From CALEAR01 sp035301485 (GTDB lineage: Bacteria; Pseudomonadota; Gammaproteobacteria; Pseudomonadales; Alcanivoracaceae): DNA of 64,000 bases. Below the pieces are notes generated by a model. That model ran no database searches, was not told the origin of the DNA, and saw only the letters and a program-made list of their open reading frames with translations. Shown in pieces: positions 26,266-33,971 of this stretch (positions within the stretch are counted from its first letter, which is position 1; each line of letters begins with the position of its first letter). The stretch covers positions 171,530 through 235,529 of the forward strand of contig DATGUF010000041.1 of NCBI GenBank assembly GCA_035301485.1. Reading direction: 5' to 3'. The position numbers and the translations under genes were made by a program.

Positions 26266-27196
26266 TCGCTTTCTCCTGCTGGCCTAAATTTTGCTCAACC
26301 AACCCTAAAAACAACTCTTCCAAACGATTCGATTTATTGCGCATGCTCGTTACATTGATGCCTTGCTGTGCAAGCTGGATAAACATTTCATTAAGTGGCG
26401 TACCTTTAGGTACAGCCACTTCTAATGTTCTGTCATCGGTTAGTTGCACGTTAAAACCAGGCAAGTTTGGTGCCTCGTGCAAGGGGTTCTGAATATCCAA
26501 AATAAAAGTTTCCACCGAAAGTTTATCTAGCAAAGAACGCATATCGGTATTTTCTACAATGATGCCATGGTCAATGATGGCAATATTCCGGCAGAGAGAT
26601 TCTGCCTCCTCGAGATAATGCGTGGTAAGGATGATTGTTTTACCTGCCTTATTCAGCCCAATGAGAAAATCCCATGTGGAGCGGCGCAATTCAATATCTA
26701 CACCAGCGGTGGGCTCATCGAGAATAAGCAACTCTGGGTCGTGCACCAAAGCGCGGGCAATCATTAAACGCCTTTTCATGCCCCCTGAAAGTGAGCGCGC
26801 CTGGCTATCACGTTTATCCCACAACCCCAGTTGGCGCAGATACTTTTCTGCGCGCCCTTTGGCGATGGAAGCCGGAATGCCGTAAAAACCAGCTTGTGTT
26901 ACCACAATATCAAACACTTTTTCAAACTGGTTAAAGTTAAATTCTTGCGGCACGATGCCGATTTTTTTCTTCGCCTCTGTGCGTTGTGTGTCTAAATCGT
27001 ACCCGAACACTTCCACCTTACCGCCGGTTTTGTTCACCAAAGAGCTGACAACACCAATAGTGGTGGACTTACCCGCACCATTTGGCCCAAGCAAAGCAAA
27101 AAAATCGCCTTTTTTTACTTCAAGGTCTACGCCTTTAAGCGCTTGGGTACCGTTTTTGTAGGTTTTTGATAATTGTTGAATAGATAACGCTAACAA
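26255..27196 (-). CDS. yadG: ABC exporter ATPase (YadG-like)
   Basis: Cytosolic ATPase of the YadGH exporter, 313 residues. Walker A GPNGAGKST (about 38-46), signature LSGGMKRR (about 136), Walker B LLILDEPTAGVD and switch His in LTTHYLEEAE are intact, so it should hydrolyse ATP. The C-terminal 70 residues form the usual accessory domain of drug- or polysaccharide-type ABC-2 ATPases. It lies 26 bases after the phosphatase gene. Confidence 0.92.
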   Translation of the reverse strand: MLALSIQQLSKTYKNGTQALKGVDLEVKKGDFFALLGPNGAGKSTTIGVVSSLVNKTGGKVEVFGYDLDTQRTEAKKKIGIVPQEFNFNQFEKVFDIVVTQAGFYGIPASIAKGRAEKYLRQLGLWDKRDSQARSLSGGMKRRLMIARALVHDPELLILDEPTAGVDIELRRSTWDFLIGLNKAGKTIILTTHYLEEAESLCRNIAIIDHGIIVENTDMRSLLDKLSVETFILDIQNPLHEAPNLPGFNVQLTDDRTLEVAVPKGTPLNEMFIQLAQQGINVTSMRNKSNRLEELFLGLVEQNLGQQEKANEV

Positions 27197-27222
27197 ACCT
27201 TACTCCAATTATGATAAATGAG

Positions 27223-27927
27223 TTATGTAGCGATCACACCGCCGTGGCGGTGGAACTGTAGTGGCAGCACACCTTGCTCACCACGCCAAATCCAGTGCAT
27301 GCCTTCTGCGTCGAACCAACACCAAAGCCCTTCCATCATCCATGGCCAATCTTCAGCCTCAATGCGCGGCTTTCCTTGTAGCGCTGAAACAAAAGCAGCT
27401 AATACAGTGTCGTGTGTAACGTGAACCGCTAAAGAAGCAGCTTCAACTTGATGTTGGTATAGATAGCTCGCTAGTTTAGACAATCCTGCGCGAGGCGTCA
27501 GTACACCTGGCACGGCTTCAGCTAAATAACCATTAATGAAGCCCTGTGCGCCCAAACGAAAAAATTCGGGCCCCGCTAATTTGATATCAGCCACAAAGCA
27601 ACCGGGCTCTACCAAGGTGGGCCTCACCACTGGTTCAACTGGATGCGGCAATAATAATTTGTTGGCATCTTTGGCGCCTGCAGCCATGTGCGTCGCTGTA
27701 TCAATACAACGTCCCATGGGGCTGCTAAACAAACCACCAATAGGTAACGCTAACTGCTGCCCCCACTTATAGGCGAGTTCCACACCTTCTTCAGTGAGTG
27801 GCACACTGCCATCGGCAAATTCATTTTGAGGTTGCTCGCGAAGAGAGTGACGAGTGAGTAAATGTACGGGGACATTACTGGGTATAAACTTTTGCGAAAC
27901 CATCAACATGGGATGCAAATTTTTCAT
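27223..27927 (-). CDS. Histidine phosphatase superfamily protein
   Basis: A 234-residue branch-2-like histidine phosphatase. The phosphoaccepting His is in LLTRHSLREQ (about 24-33), with RHS instead of the common RHG; the second Arg is in SSPMGRCIDTA and the second catalytic His in VHVTHDTVLAA. No signal peptide is clear. The substrate is unknown. It is the first gene of the minus-strand run leading into yadGH and queF. Confidence 0.85.
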   Translation of the reverse strand: MKNLHPMLMVSQKFIPSNVPVHLLTRHSLREQPQNEFADGSVPLTEEGVELAYKWGQQLALPIGGLFSSPMGRCIDTATHMAAGAKDANKLLLPHPVEPVVRPTLVEPGCFVADIKLAGPEFFRLGAQGFINGYLAEAVPGVLTPRAGLSKLASYLYQHQVEAASLAVHVTHDTVLAAFVSALQGKPRIEAEDWPWMMEGLWCWFDAEGMHWIWRGEQGVLPLQFHRHGGVIAT

Positions 27928-28123
27928 TTACTCCTCCTCCACCATTATGAACAGGCATAATGCCTAGATAAATCAAAAAGCACCAATTGATTCACGCTAA
28001 CGCAGGCATAAAACAATTGTGCACGCTGCCTCTGAAAAAACGGTTACAAAACAAGCAACAAAGCCATTTAAGGCTAAAAAAGCAACGATCAAACCACTTT
28101 TCCTTATTTTCTCCAAAACATGC

Positions 28124-28152
28124 TTGACGCTCCCGCGTTATTTATGAATAAT
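28124..28152 (+). promoter_or_regulatory. Promoter of tRNA-Arg (ACG)
   Basis: -35 TTGACG (28124-28129), exactly 17 bases, -10 AATAAT (28147-28152), then a GC-rich discriminator GCGCACC. Each box matches five of six consensus positions. It would start transcription about 40 bases before the tRNA. Confidence 0.75.
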
Positions 28153-28201
28153 GCGCACCACTGACATCGAGAGCGTAGCAACGCAAACCGATGAAGGTAG
28201 T

Positions 28202-28278
28202 GCACCCGTAGCTCAGTTGGATAGAGCGTCTGGCTACGAACCAGAAGGTCGGAGGTTCGAATCCTTCCGGGTGTACCA
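28202..28278 (+). tRNA. tRNA-Arg (ACG)
   Basis: A 77-base tRNA with encoded CCA; anticodon loop CTACGAA gives ACG, expected to be edited to ICG. The acceptor stem GCACCCG/CGGGTGT makes a G1-U72 wobble pair at the first position, as in the other tRNA-Arg of this window. All remaining stems pair well. Confidence 0.97.
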
Positions 28279-28284
28279 TATTCC

Positions 28285-28317
28285 AAAGGGCTGCTATTCA
28301 TTTAGCAGCCCTTTTTT
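28285..28317 (+). terminator. Terminator of tRNA-Arg
   Basis: A perfect 12-bp stem (AAAGGGCTGCTA with TAGCAGCCCTTT), 6-base loop, ending in a T-run. It begins 6 bases past the tRNA. Confidence 0.95.
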
Positions 28318-28395
28318 ATTGCCTCTTTAAAACTCCCTCCTCTTACGGCACACTCAGCCCTTTCTTACACAACCGACGTTATCGCTTACAATTTC

Positions 28396-29352
28396 ATGCA
28401 CATAAAATTTCGTTCTTTTTTTGTTGTTCTAACGCTTATTTTTCTTGCTTTTACTCACACTGCCACAGCACAGCAACAAGGCCCACTAGGGTTTGCCCAA
28501 GCCAAAAAAGAGCTGCGCCAACAAGTATATTATGATCGCCACACCAAGGGTGATAGCTATTGCGGCTGCACATGGAAATGGGTAGGCGTATCAGGCGGGC
28601 GCACAGATTTAGCGAGCTGCGGCTATGAAATTCGCGCACAGAAAGTGCGCGCGGAGCGTATCGAGTGGGAGCATGTGGTACCAGCTTGGCAATTTGGCCA
28701 TCAACGCCAATGTTGGCAGCAAGGCGGCCGCAAACACTGCAAGCGCACAGACCCTGTTTTCAACATGATGGAAGCGGACATGCACAACCTCACCCCCGTG
28801 GTGGGCGAAGTGAACGCTGATCGCTCTAACTATGCTTTCGGCGCGCTACCAAACGCACCTGCTTTATATGGCGCGTGCACCTTTCGTGTGGATTTCAGCG
28901 CCCGCAAAGCTATGCCGCCCGAAAGTTTCCGTGGTGCTGCGGCCAGAATCTATTTTTATATGGCCGACCGTTATGATTTAACATTGAGCAGGCAGCAACA
29001 GCAACTGTTCATGGCTTGGCATCGTCAGCACCCAGCCACGGATTGGGAAATAGAACGAGACCGGCGCATTGCGGCCGTGATGGGCCATCACAACCCATTT
29101 GTAACGGGCGAACGAGTGTGGAAACTAGGACATAAAAACAGCCGCGAAGGGCTGCATAGCAAGGTACCAGCAACACACCCTAGCCAAACAAACACTGCTG
29201 GCCCCATTCATGGCAATCGCAACAGCCGTGTCTATCATTTACCCAAGGGCTGCCCAAGCTACAACGCCATGAAAGATAGCAATAAAATAGAGTTTAAAAC
29301 TGAAGCGGAAGCCCAAGCTGCAGGCTTCCGCAAAGCGGGCAATTGCCGCTAG
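28396..29352 (+). CDS. endA: Secreted endonuclease I with C-terminal Ada-type metal-binding domain
   Basis: A 318-residue non-specific nuclease of the EndA/Vvn family. The signal peptide ends near 25 (HTATA|QQQ), so it works in the periplasm or outside. The catalytic beta-beta-alpha-metal His is H93 in EWEHVVPAWQF, with EADMHNLTP and paired Cys residues expected to form disulfides. The last 45 residues, starting at GNRNSRVYHLP (about 272), resemble the Ada/nuclease-associated metal-binding module and end in AGNC. Secreted nucleases of this type degrade extracellular DNA. Confidence 0.9.
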   Translation: MHIKFRSFFVVLTLIFLAFTHTATAQQQGPLGFAQAKKELRQQVYYDRHTKGDSYCGCTWKWVGVSGGRTDLASCGYEIRAQKVRAERIEWEHVVPAWQFGHQRQCWQQGGRKHCKRTDPVFNMMEADMHNLTPVVGEVNADRSNYAFGALPNAPALYGACTFRVDFSARKAMPPESFRGAAARIYFYMADRYDLTLSRQQQQLFMAWHRQHPATDWEIERDRRIAAVMGHHNPFVTGERVWKLGHKNSREGLHSKVPATHPSQTNTAGPIHGNRNSRVYHLPKGCPSYNAMKDSNKIEFKTEAEAQAAGFRKAGNCR

Positions 29353-29357
29353 AGGGA

Positions 29358-30542
29358 TTAAATGAACTGCCAACCTAGGCCGCGATAAGTAAGTGCTTCG
29401 CCAACACATTCGCGGCCACGTACCAATAGCAGCTTGTTAAAGCGCTCCGTCAATTCGCCCGCCTTAGCGTGGCGAAAATACACGGTATCGCCTATTTCTA
29501 GTGTGGCATCACCGCGCACGGGTGTTTGCACCTCACCTGCCCCCTCGTTATCTAGCAACGATAAACCCTGGGGCCACACAGGGAGAGGCAACTTATCTTT
29601 ACCCGCTGAACCCGAAGCGATATAGCCACCCCCTAAGCAAGTAGCTATATCTGTTTCAGGCTTACGGCACACTTCTAACGCAAACATTAGCGCTGCGCCA
29701 TGCTTAAAGTGCTGATAGTGGTCGAATAAAGCTGGTGCATATAGGCCGCTTCCTGCCGTCACTTCCGTCACAGAAGGGTCGGATGCAGTGCTTTCTAAGC
29801 TTCCTGTACCGCCACCATTTACAAACCGTAAAGAGGCGCCAGCTTTTTCTAGTGCCGCCACCACATCCTGGCGACGTTGCTGATACACGCCAACGGATCG
29901 CTTTTTCAGCTGGCGAACTATTAAGTTTTTAGCCCTCTGCCCTGGCACATTATCTGGCAAGCCGGCCACTTGTGCCTCATAGCCCATCACGCCTTGCAGC
30001 TCCACATTAGGTAGCTGCGCAATAGCGCGATAAAGCGCTAAAGCAGTATTAACATCACGTATGGGAGAGCGGTAAACACCAAAATTCAAACCCGGCAAGT
30101 GCAAAGACATATCCACATCCATGCACAATGGCACCACTACCCCAGCCTCTTGGGCTACCGTGGAAATCCGTGCTGCTTGCTCTGCATTATCAACCATCAG
30201 GGTAATTACACTGCCTTGAGCAAGTTGATCACACACGGCTTTCAACATGAAAACATCCGTGCTGGGGTAAGCCACCAGTAAATCATCAAAACCCTGTTGT
30301 GCTAACTGGCAGGCCTCTAGGCCATGAAAACACATAAGGCCTTGCAACTGATCGTTGGTTTCCAAAGCACGGCGAATGAGATCTGGGCATCGAATGGACT
30401 TCGAAGCCAAGCGCACAGGCATGCCTTGAGAACGCTGCAAAATATCGCGCAGGTTTTGCTCAAACACGTCTAGATCCACAAAAGCGGCTGGCCTTGCTTG
30501 ATCACGTAGCGCCTCATCATAGGCAGCAAATATAGCGTCCAT
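29358..30542 (-). CDS. DSD1-like PLP enzyme (amino acid deaminase/aldolase family)
   Basis: A 394-residue fold-type III PLP protein (alanine-racemase N-terminal barrel). The Schiff-base Lys is K48 in RLASKSIRC and the phosphate loop is in VNGGGTGSLEST. Relatives are D-serine dehydratase and D-threonine aldolase, which hold a metal with an HxC or HxD pair; here the site reads RHAKAGE, keeping the His only, so the reaction may differ. The start at 30542 has GAGGAAT upstream and is one base after the aldehyde dehydrogenase stop. Last gene of a coupled four-gene operon. Confidence 0.85.
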   Translation of the reverse strand: MDAIFAAYDEALRDQARPAAFVDLDVFEQNLRDILQRSQGMPVRLASKSIRCPDLIRRALETNDQLQGLMCFHGLEACQLAQQGFDDLLVAYPSTDVFMLKAVCDQLAQGSVITLMVDNAEQAARISTVAQEAGVVVPLCMDVDMSLHLPGLNFGVYRSPIRDVNTALALYRAIAQLPNVELQGVMGYEAQVAGLPDNVPGQRAKNLIVRQLKKRSVGVYQQRRQDVVAALEKAGASLRFVNGGGTGSLESTASDPSVTEVTAGSGLYAPALFDHYQHFKHGAALMFALEVCRKPETDIATCLGGGYIASGSAGKDKLPLPVWPQGLSLLDNEGAGEVQTPVRGDATLEIGDTVYFRHAKAGELTERFNKLLLVRGRECVGEALTYRGLGWQFI

Positions 30543-30543
30543 A

Positions 30544-32022
30544 TTATTCCTCAGGGAAACGGGGCTTCTGTGCCATGGATTCAAGCTTAGTGCCGGTTAC
30601 TGCAAACGTAGCGAAAGATTTTACTCCACCTAACATGGCGGCAATAAGCTTCTGGAATAAACCGTATTTTTCGCTGGTGTAAGGGAACCAGTTAGCTTCT
30701 ATTTTGCTGCTTTGCTTATCAATCAAAATAGCTTTTGAACGTGCCATGCCACGCAGGCCTTCAACGCCTTTTACACGGCCAGAACCAGACTCGCCTACAC
30801 CACCAAATGGCAAGGCAGGGTTACCTTCCGTTAGCATCACGTTATTAATAGAAACAGCGCCACAGCGTATTTGGCTAGCCACACGGCGGGCACGCTTAAT
30901 ATCTTTACTCCACACGCTAGCACTGAGTGCAAAAATGCTCTCGTTGATTGTCGCCAGCACTTCTTCTTCCGTCGCGAAAGGCACCACCACTATCACAGGG
31001 CCAAAGGTTTCTTTCTGCATCACCAACATATCGTCAGTAACATTTGTCACCAACGCAGGTGTGATGAGATTGCTATCAGGCAGTCGTTCGCCACCTACCA
31101 CTGTTGCCCCTTTCGCTCGTGCATCCTCTAAGTGCTCGAGAATGATGTCTGCCTGGAAGTCCGTGGTAATAGCACCAAGGTCGGCATCGCCACCATCGTC
31201 GGTGGATACCACCAACTTGGCCATGGCTTTTTCCATGGCTGCTACCATTTGCGGGTAGATGCTTTGCTGCACATAGAGCTTTTCCACCGCCGTACATGAT
31301 TGTCCAGCATTGGTTAGCCCACCCCACAGGGCGCCAGCGGATGTGCGCTCGATATTTACATCATCAAACACCACCATGGCATCTTTACCGCCTAACTCTA
31401 GCTCCACTGGGATTAGGTGTTGCGCCGCTGCGATGGAAATTTTACGCCCTGTCGCTGCGCTTCCTGTGAAGCTAATCAAATCTGGCTTTGCTTCCACCAA
31501 CTCAGCACCGAGCATGCCATCACCGTAAGCTACGGTGAGCGCTCGGCTTAAAAGAGGTAAGCCTGCTACGGTTTTCTCAATAATGCCCTTCATTAAGGTG
31601 TACTCAGAAGGCTTCAAAATAACGCTGTTACCAGCGGCAAAAGCAGCAGCAATAGTGGTGGCGGCAATATGAAACGGATAATTCCATGGGCTGATAACAA
31701 GCACAACACCCACAGGTTCATACCAAATACGTGACTTCTTACCCATCAAAGAAAGAGGCGTGCTTACCTTTTCTTCACCTAACGCTTTAGGTGCAGCTTT
31801 TGTTAGCCAGCTTAAGTAATCCACCACTCCAAGTATTTCAGAAACCAACGCATCAGTGCGCGACTTGCCTGTTTCAGCCACGATGCTGTCGACGATTTCG
31901 TCTTGCAACTCACCGATACGTAATCGCCACTGGTTTAATTCTTGCATCCGTTCACGCAGGGTGGAAGCTGCGATAATTTTTTCCGCTTGGCGTGCTTTTT
32001 GCATTATGTCTTGTGCAGTCAT
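30544..32022 (-). CDS. Aldehyde dehydrogenase, possibly membrane-associated
   Basis: An NAD(P)-dependent aldehyde dehydrogenase of 492 residues. The catalytic Cys is in TNAGQSCTAVEK (about 266) and the general-base Glu in VELELGGKD (about 232); the cofactor loop GSAATGRKI is present. Past the catalytic fold is a tail with FPY and a hydrophobic stretch KLIAAMLGGVKSFATFAV (about 455-475), reminiscent of fatty aldehyde dehydrogenases that sit on membranes. Next to a GMC alcohol oxidoreductase, it plausibly oxidises that enzyme's aldehyde product. Its start lies 3 bases after the preceding stop. Confidence 0.9.
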   Translation of the reverse strand: MTAQDIMQKARQAEKIIAASTLRERMQELNQWRLRIGELQDEIVDSIVAETGKSRTDALVSEILGVVDYLSWLTKAAPKALGEEKVSTPLSLMGKKSRIWYEPVGVVLVISPWNYPFHIAATTIAAAFAAGNSVILKPSEYTLMKGIIEKTVAGLPLLSRALTVAYGDGMLGAELVEAKPDLISFTGSAATGRKISIAAAQHLIPVELELGGKDAMVVFDDVNIERTSAGALWGGLTNAGQSCTAVEKLYVQQSIYPQMVAAMEKAMAKLVVSTDDGGDADLGAITTDFQADIILEHLEDARAKGATVVGGERLPDSNLITPALVTNVTDDMLVMQKETFGPVIVVVPFATEEEVLATINESIFALSASVWSKDIKRARRVASQIRCGAVSINNVMLTEGNPALPFGGVGESGSGRVKGVEGLRGMARSKAILIDKQSSKIEANWFPYTSEKYGLFQKLIAAMLGGVKSFATFAVTGTKLESMAQKPRFPEE

Positions 32023-32025
32023 GTT

Positions 32026-32490
32026 CTATCCTTTTAATTTTGTTGCAGTAGTGAGTTCTTTGGCATCCGGTGCTTTTTTTGCCACCAGTGGCTTGCATTG
32101 CAAATCAACGTGCATACCTGAATAAACCTGGGAGGTTCCGTCACCCGCACGATCCACACCTGAGTAATAACTGGTATATATCACCCCTTTAATGCCTATC
32201 ATCAACAAACGCGGTAAGGCTCCCACTGGGCCTGTTTTGTACGCTACCACAGACACCAGTTTTAACATCCAAGCAATGGCGAATAGAGGCAACACCCCCA
32301 TTAGCACCACCACCCAGCGAATACTTTCTTCATCTTCTTGGCCACTCGCGGCTAAGATTTCTGGTACCCATTGCACTGCGTTGGTGTAATCATAAGGCGG
32401 CAGATGGTCGTTTCCGGGCACCAACACTTTGCCCACTCGCTGCCAACTGCGTTGCTCCATTCTGCTCAAAGCGCGTGGTTCGCGACTCAT
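32026..32490 (-). CDS. Small membrane protein, putative GMC-partner subunit
   Basis: A 154-residue protein I do not recognise with certainty. The N-terminal 55 residues (EQRSWQRVGKVLVPG then Pro/Tyr-rich) vaguely resemble the gluconate 2-dehydrogenase subunit 3 type domain that accompanies GMC flavoenzymes. One membrane segment is clear at 58-84. Its start overlaps the GMC gene stop by 4 bases (ATGA) and the aldehyde dehydrogenase follows after 3 bases. The position suggests a membrane anchor or electron-transfer partner of the GMC enzyme; this is inference. Confidence 0.7.
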   Translation of the reverse strand: MSREPRALSRMEQRSWQRVGKVLVPGNDHLPPYDYTNAVQWVPEILAASGQEDEESIRWVVVLMGVLPLFAIAWMLKLVSVVAYKTGPVGALPRLLMIGIKGVIYTSYYSGVDRAGDGTSQVYSGMHVDLQCKPLVAKKAPDAKELTTATKLKG

Positions 32491-33896
32491 TGCGCACCTC
32501 CTAATTCTTCTTGCAGTAACCGTTCAGCGGCTTGATGCGCCAGCGCCATAATGGTCAACGAGGGGTTAATACCTGGGGCATTGGGATACAAGCTGCCATC
32601 CACCACGTGCAAACGAGGTAAACCATGAACGCTAAAATCAGGGTTCACCACAGAATTACGATAATCTACCCCTTGCGCACAACCTCCCATTAGATGCACT
32701 GAAATGTTAATGGGAGATTCCAACACGCGCTTTGCGCCGGTGGCTGCATAAACTTCCTTTATGACCTCTAACCCTGCTTTGGCGCGTGCTCTTTCGGGCC
32801 TGCCCATTTTCTTTTGAATAACAAGACGCCCTTTACGATTCAGTTTAATGTGCCCTGGTGTAACATCGCGCACCGCCACTTCAATGCAGGCAAGATGACG
32901 GTACGCTGCCATAATATCTTGGTGTTCTACGCCAATTTGCGGCAACAGGAAGCCTACCCCCACCGGCCCAGCAAATACGTTCTCAAGCTTAAAGCCCTGC
33001 TCACGAAAACGTGGCTCTTCAGATTTAACCGCCTGAAAGCTTCCTTTATGGGCATCCACAGGTTCGTCGTACAATGCAAATGTCATTTGTTGAGGATGGC
33101 AGTAAAAACCTTTACCAAGGGCTGGTAACTGATGTTGATAGCCAGATTTCAACAGTATTTCTGTGCTACCAATGGCGCCTGCCGACAATACGCATTGCTT
33201 AGCATAAAAAGGCTTACTTTCGCCCTCATGAAGAGCGTGAATAGTGACATGGTGTGAGCCATGCACAACGCCTTGCACATGGCATTCGGTGACGATGGTT
33301 AAACCCTGTTGTTGGGCTTTCGGCAAAAAATTATTGACCATGCTTTGCTTCGAAGCGCGGCGGCAACCCGTTAAGCAGCTGATACAATCATTGCCTTCTT
33401 CCACGTTGCACTGAGATTGGCCACGGCGTAATGGCGCCCAACCGTAACCTAGCTCTTCAAAGCCTTGCACATAAATATGGGCGTTTCCATTGCGCTCATC
33501 TTCAGTAATGGTATGCAAGGCCAACTGGCTTTCCACGGCCTCATAATGGCGCGCCATTTGGCTGCTAGAAAAAGTGCTAATACCCGATAAAGCGGCCCAC
33601 GAATTAAAAGCTTCGTCATCAAAGCGGTCTAATAAAGCCTGATTTAACACCGTACCGCCGCCTAACACTTTGCCCCGAATTAATACGGTGGCGGCATCAG
33701 CTGTGGGATCCATTCCCCCATTCCAAGCCAATTCACTATTGCCATGCAATTCGTTGTCGGGGTAGTCCTCTGCGGCCCACGCCTTACCGGCTTCTAGCAT
33801 CAATACAGTTTTACCGGCTTTAGTGAGATAGTAGGCAAGCGGTCCGCCTCCTGCTCCTGAGCCGATAATCACATAGTCATAAATTTTTATTGTCAT
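32487..33896 (-). CDS. GMC-family FAD oxidoreductase
   Basis: A 469-residue flavoprotein of the glucose-methanol-choline family, closest in style to long-chain alcohol or cholesterol oxidases. The FAD motif GSGAGGGPLA (about 12-21), the Cys-rich loop CISCLTGCRRASKQS (about 168-182), the active-site His in SVHLMGGCAQG and the C-terminal NPSLTIMALAHQAAERLL are present. No signal peptide. It opens the coupled operon; a TGGTAC dyad (33913-33928) stands just before its Shine-Dalgarno (GGGAG). Likely oxidises a hydrophobic alcohol to an aldehyde. Confidence 0.9.
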   Translation of the reverse strand: MTIKIYDYVIIGSGAGGGPLAYYLTKAGKTVLMLEAGKAWAAEDYPDNELHGNSELAWNGGMDPTADAATVLIRGKVLGGGTVLNQALLDRFDDEAFNSWAALSGISTFSSSQMARHYEAVESQLALHTITEDERNGNAHIYVQGFEELGYGWAPLRRGQSQCNVEEGNDCISCLTGCRRASKQSMVNNFLPKAQQQGLTIVTECHVQGVVHGSHHVTIHALHEGESKPFYAKQCVLSAGAIGSTEILLKSGYQHQLPALGKGFYCHPQQMTFALYDEPVDAHKGSFQAVKSEEPRFREQGFKLENVFAGPVGVGFLLPQIGVEHQDIMAAYRHLACIEVAVRDVTPGHIKLNRKGRLVIQKKMGRPERARAKAGLEVIKEVYAATGAKRVLESPINISVHLMGGCAQGVDYRNSVVNPDFSVHGLPRLHVVDGSLYPNAPGINPSLTIMALAHQAAERLLQEELGGAQ

Positions 33897-33912
33897 GCAT
33901 CATCTCCCTGAA

Positions 33913-33928
33913 TGGTACAAGCGTACCA
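33913..33928. promoter_or_regulatory. Inverted repeat in front of the GMC operon
   Basis: TGGTAC-AAGC-GTACCA, a perfect 6-bp dyad with a 4-base centre, 17 bases before the GMC start and 44 bases after the nodT stop. It lacks a T-run, so a repressor operator is more likely than a terminator. Confidence 0.45.
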
Positions 33929-33971
33929 CAAAGAGAAAAGGCAGCAATATTTTATTACGTATTAATAGGCT

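Noticed and set aside
30704..31258. 184-codon open frame antisense to the aldehyde dehydrogenase
   Set aside because: Lies entirely opposite the intact dehydrogenase frame; composition is typical of a reverse-strand shadow.
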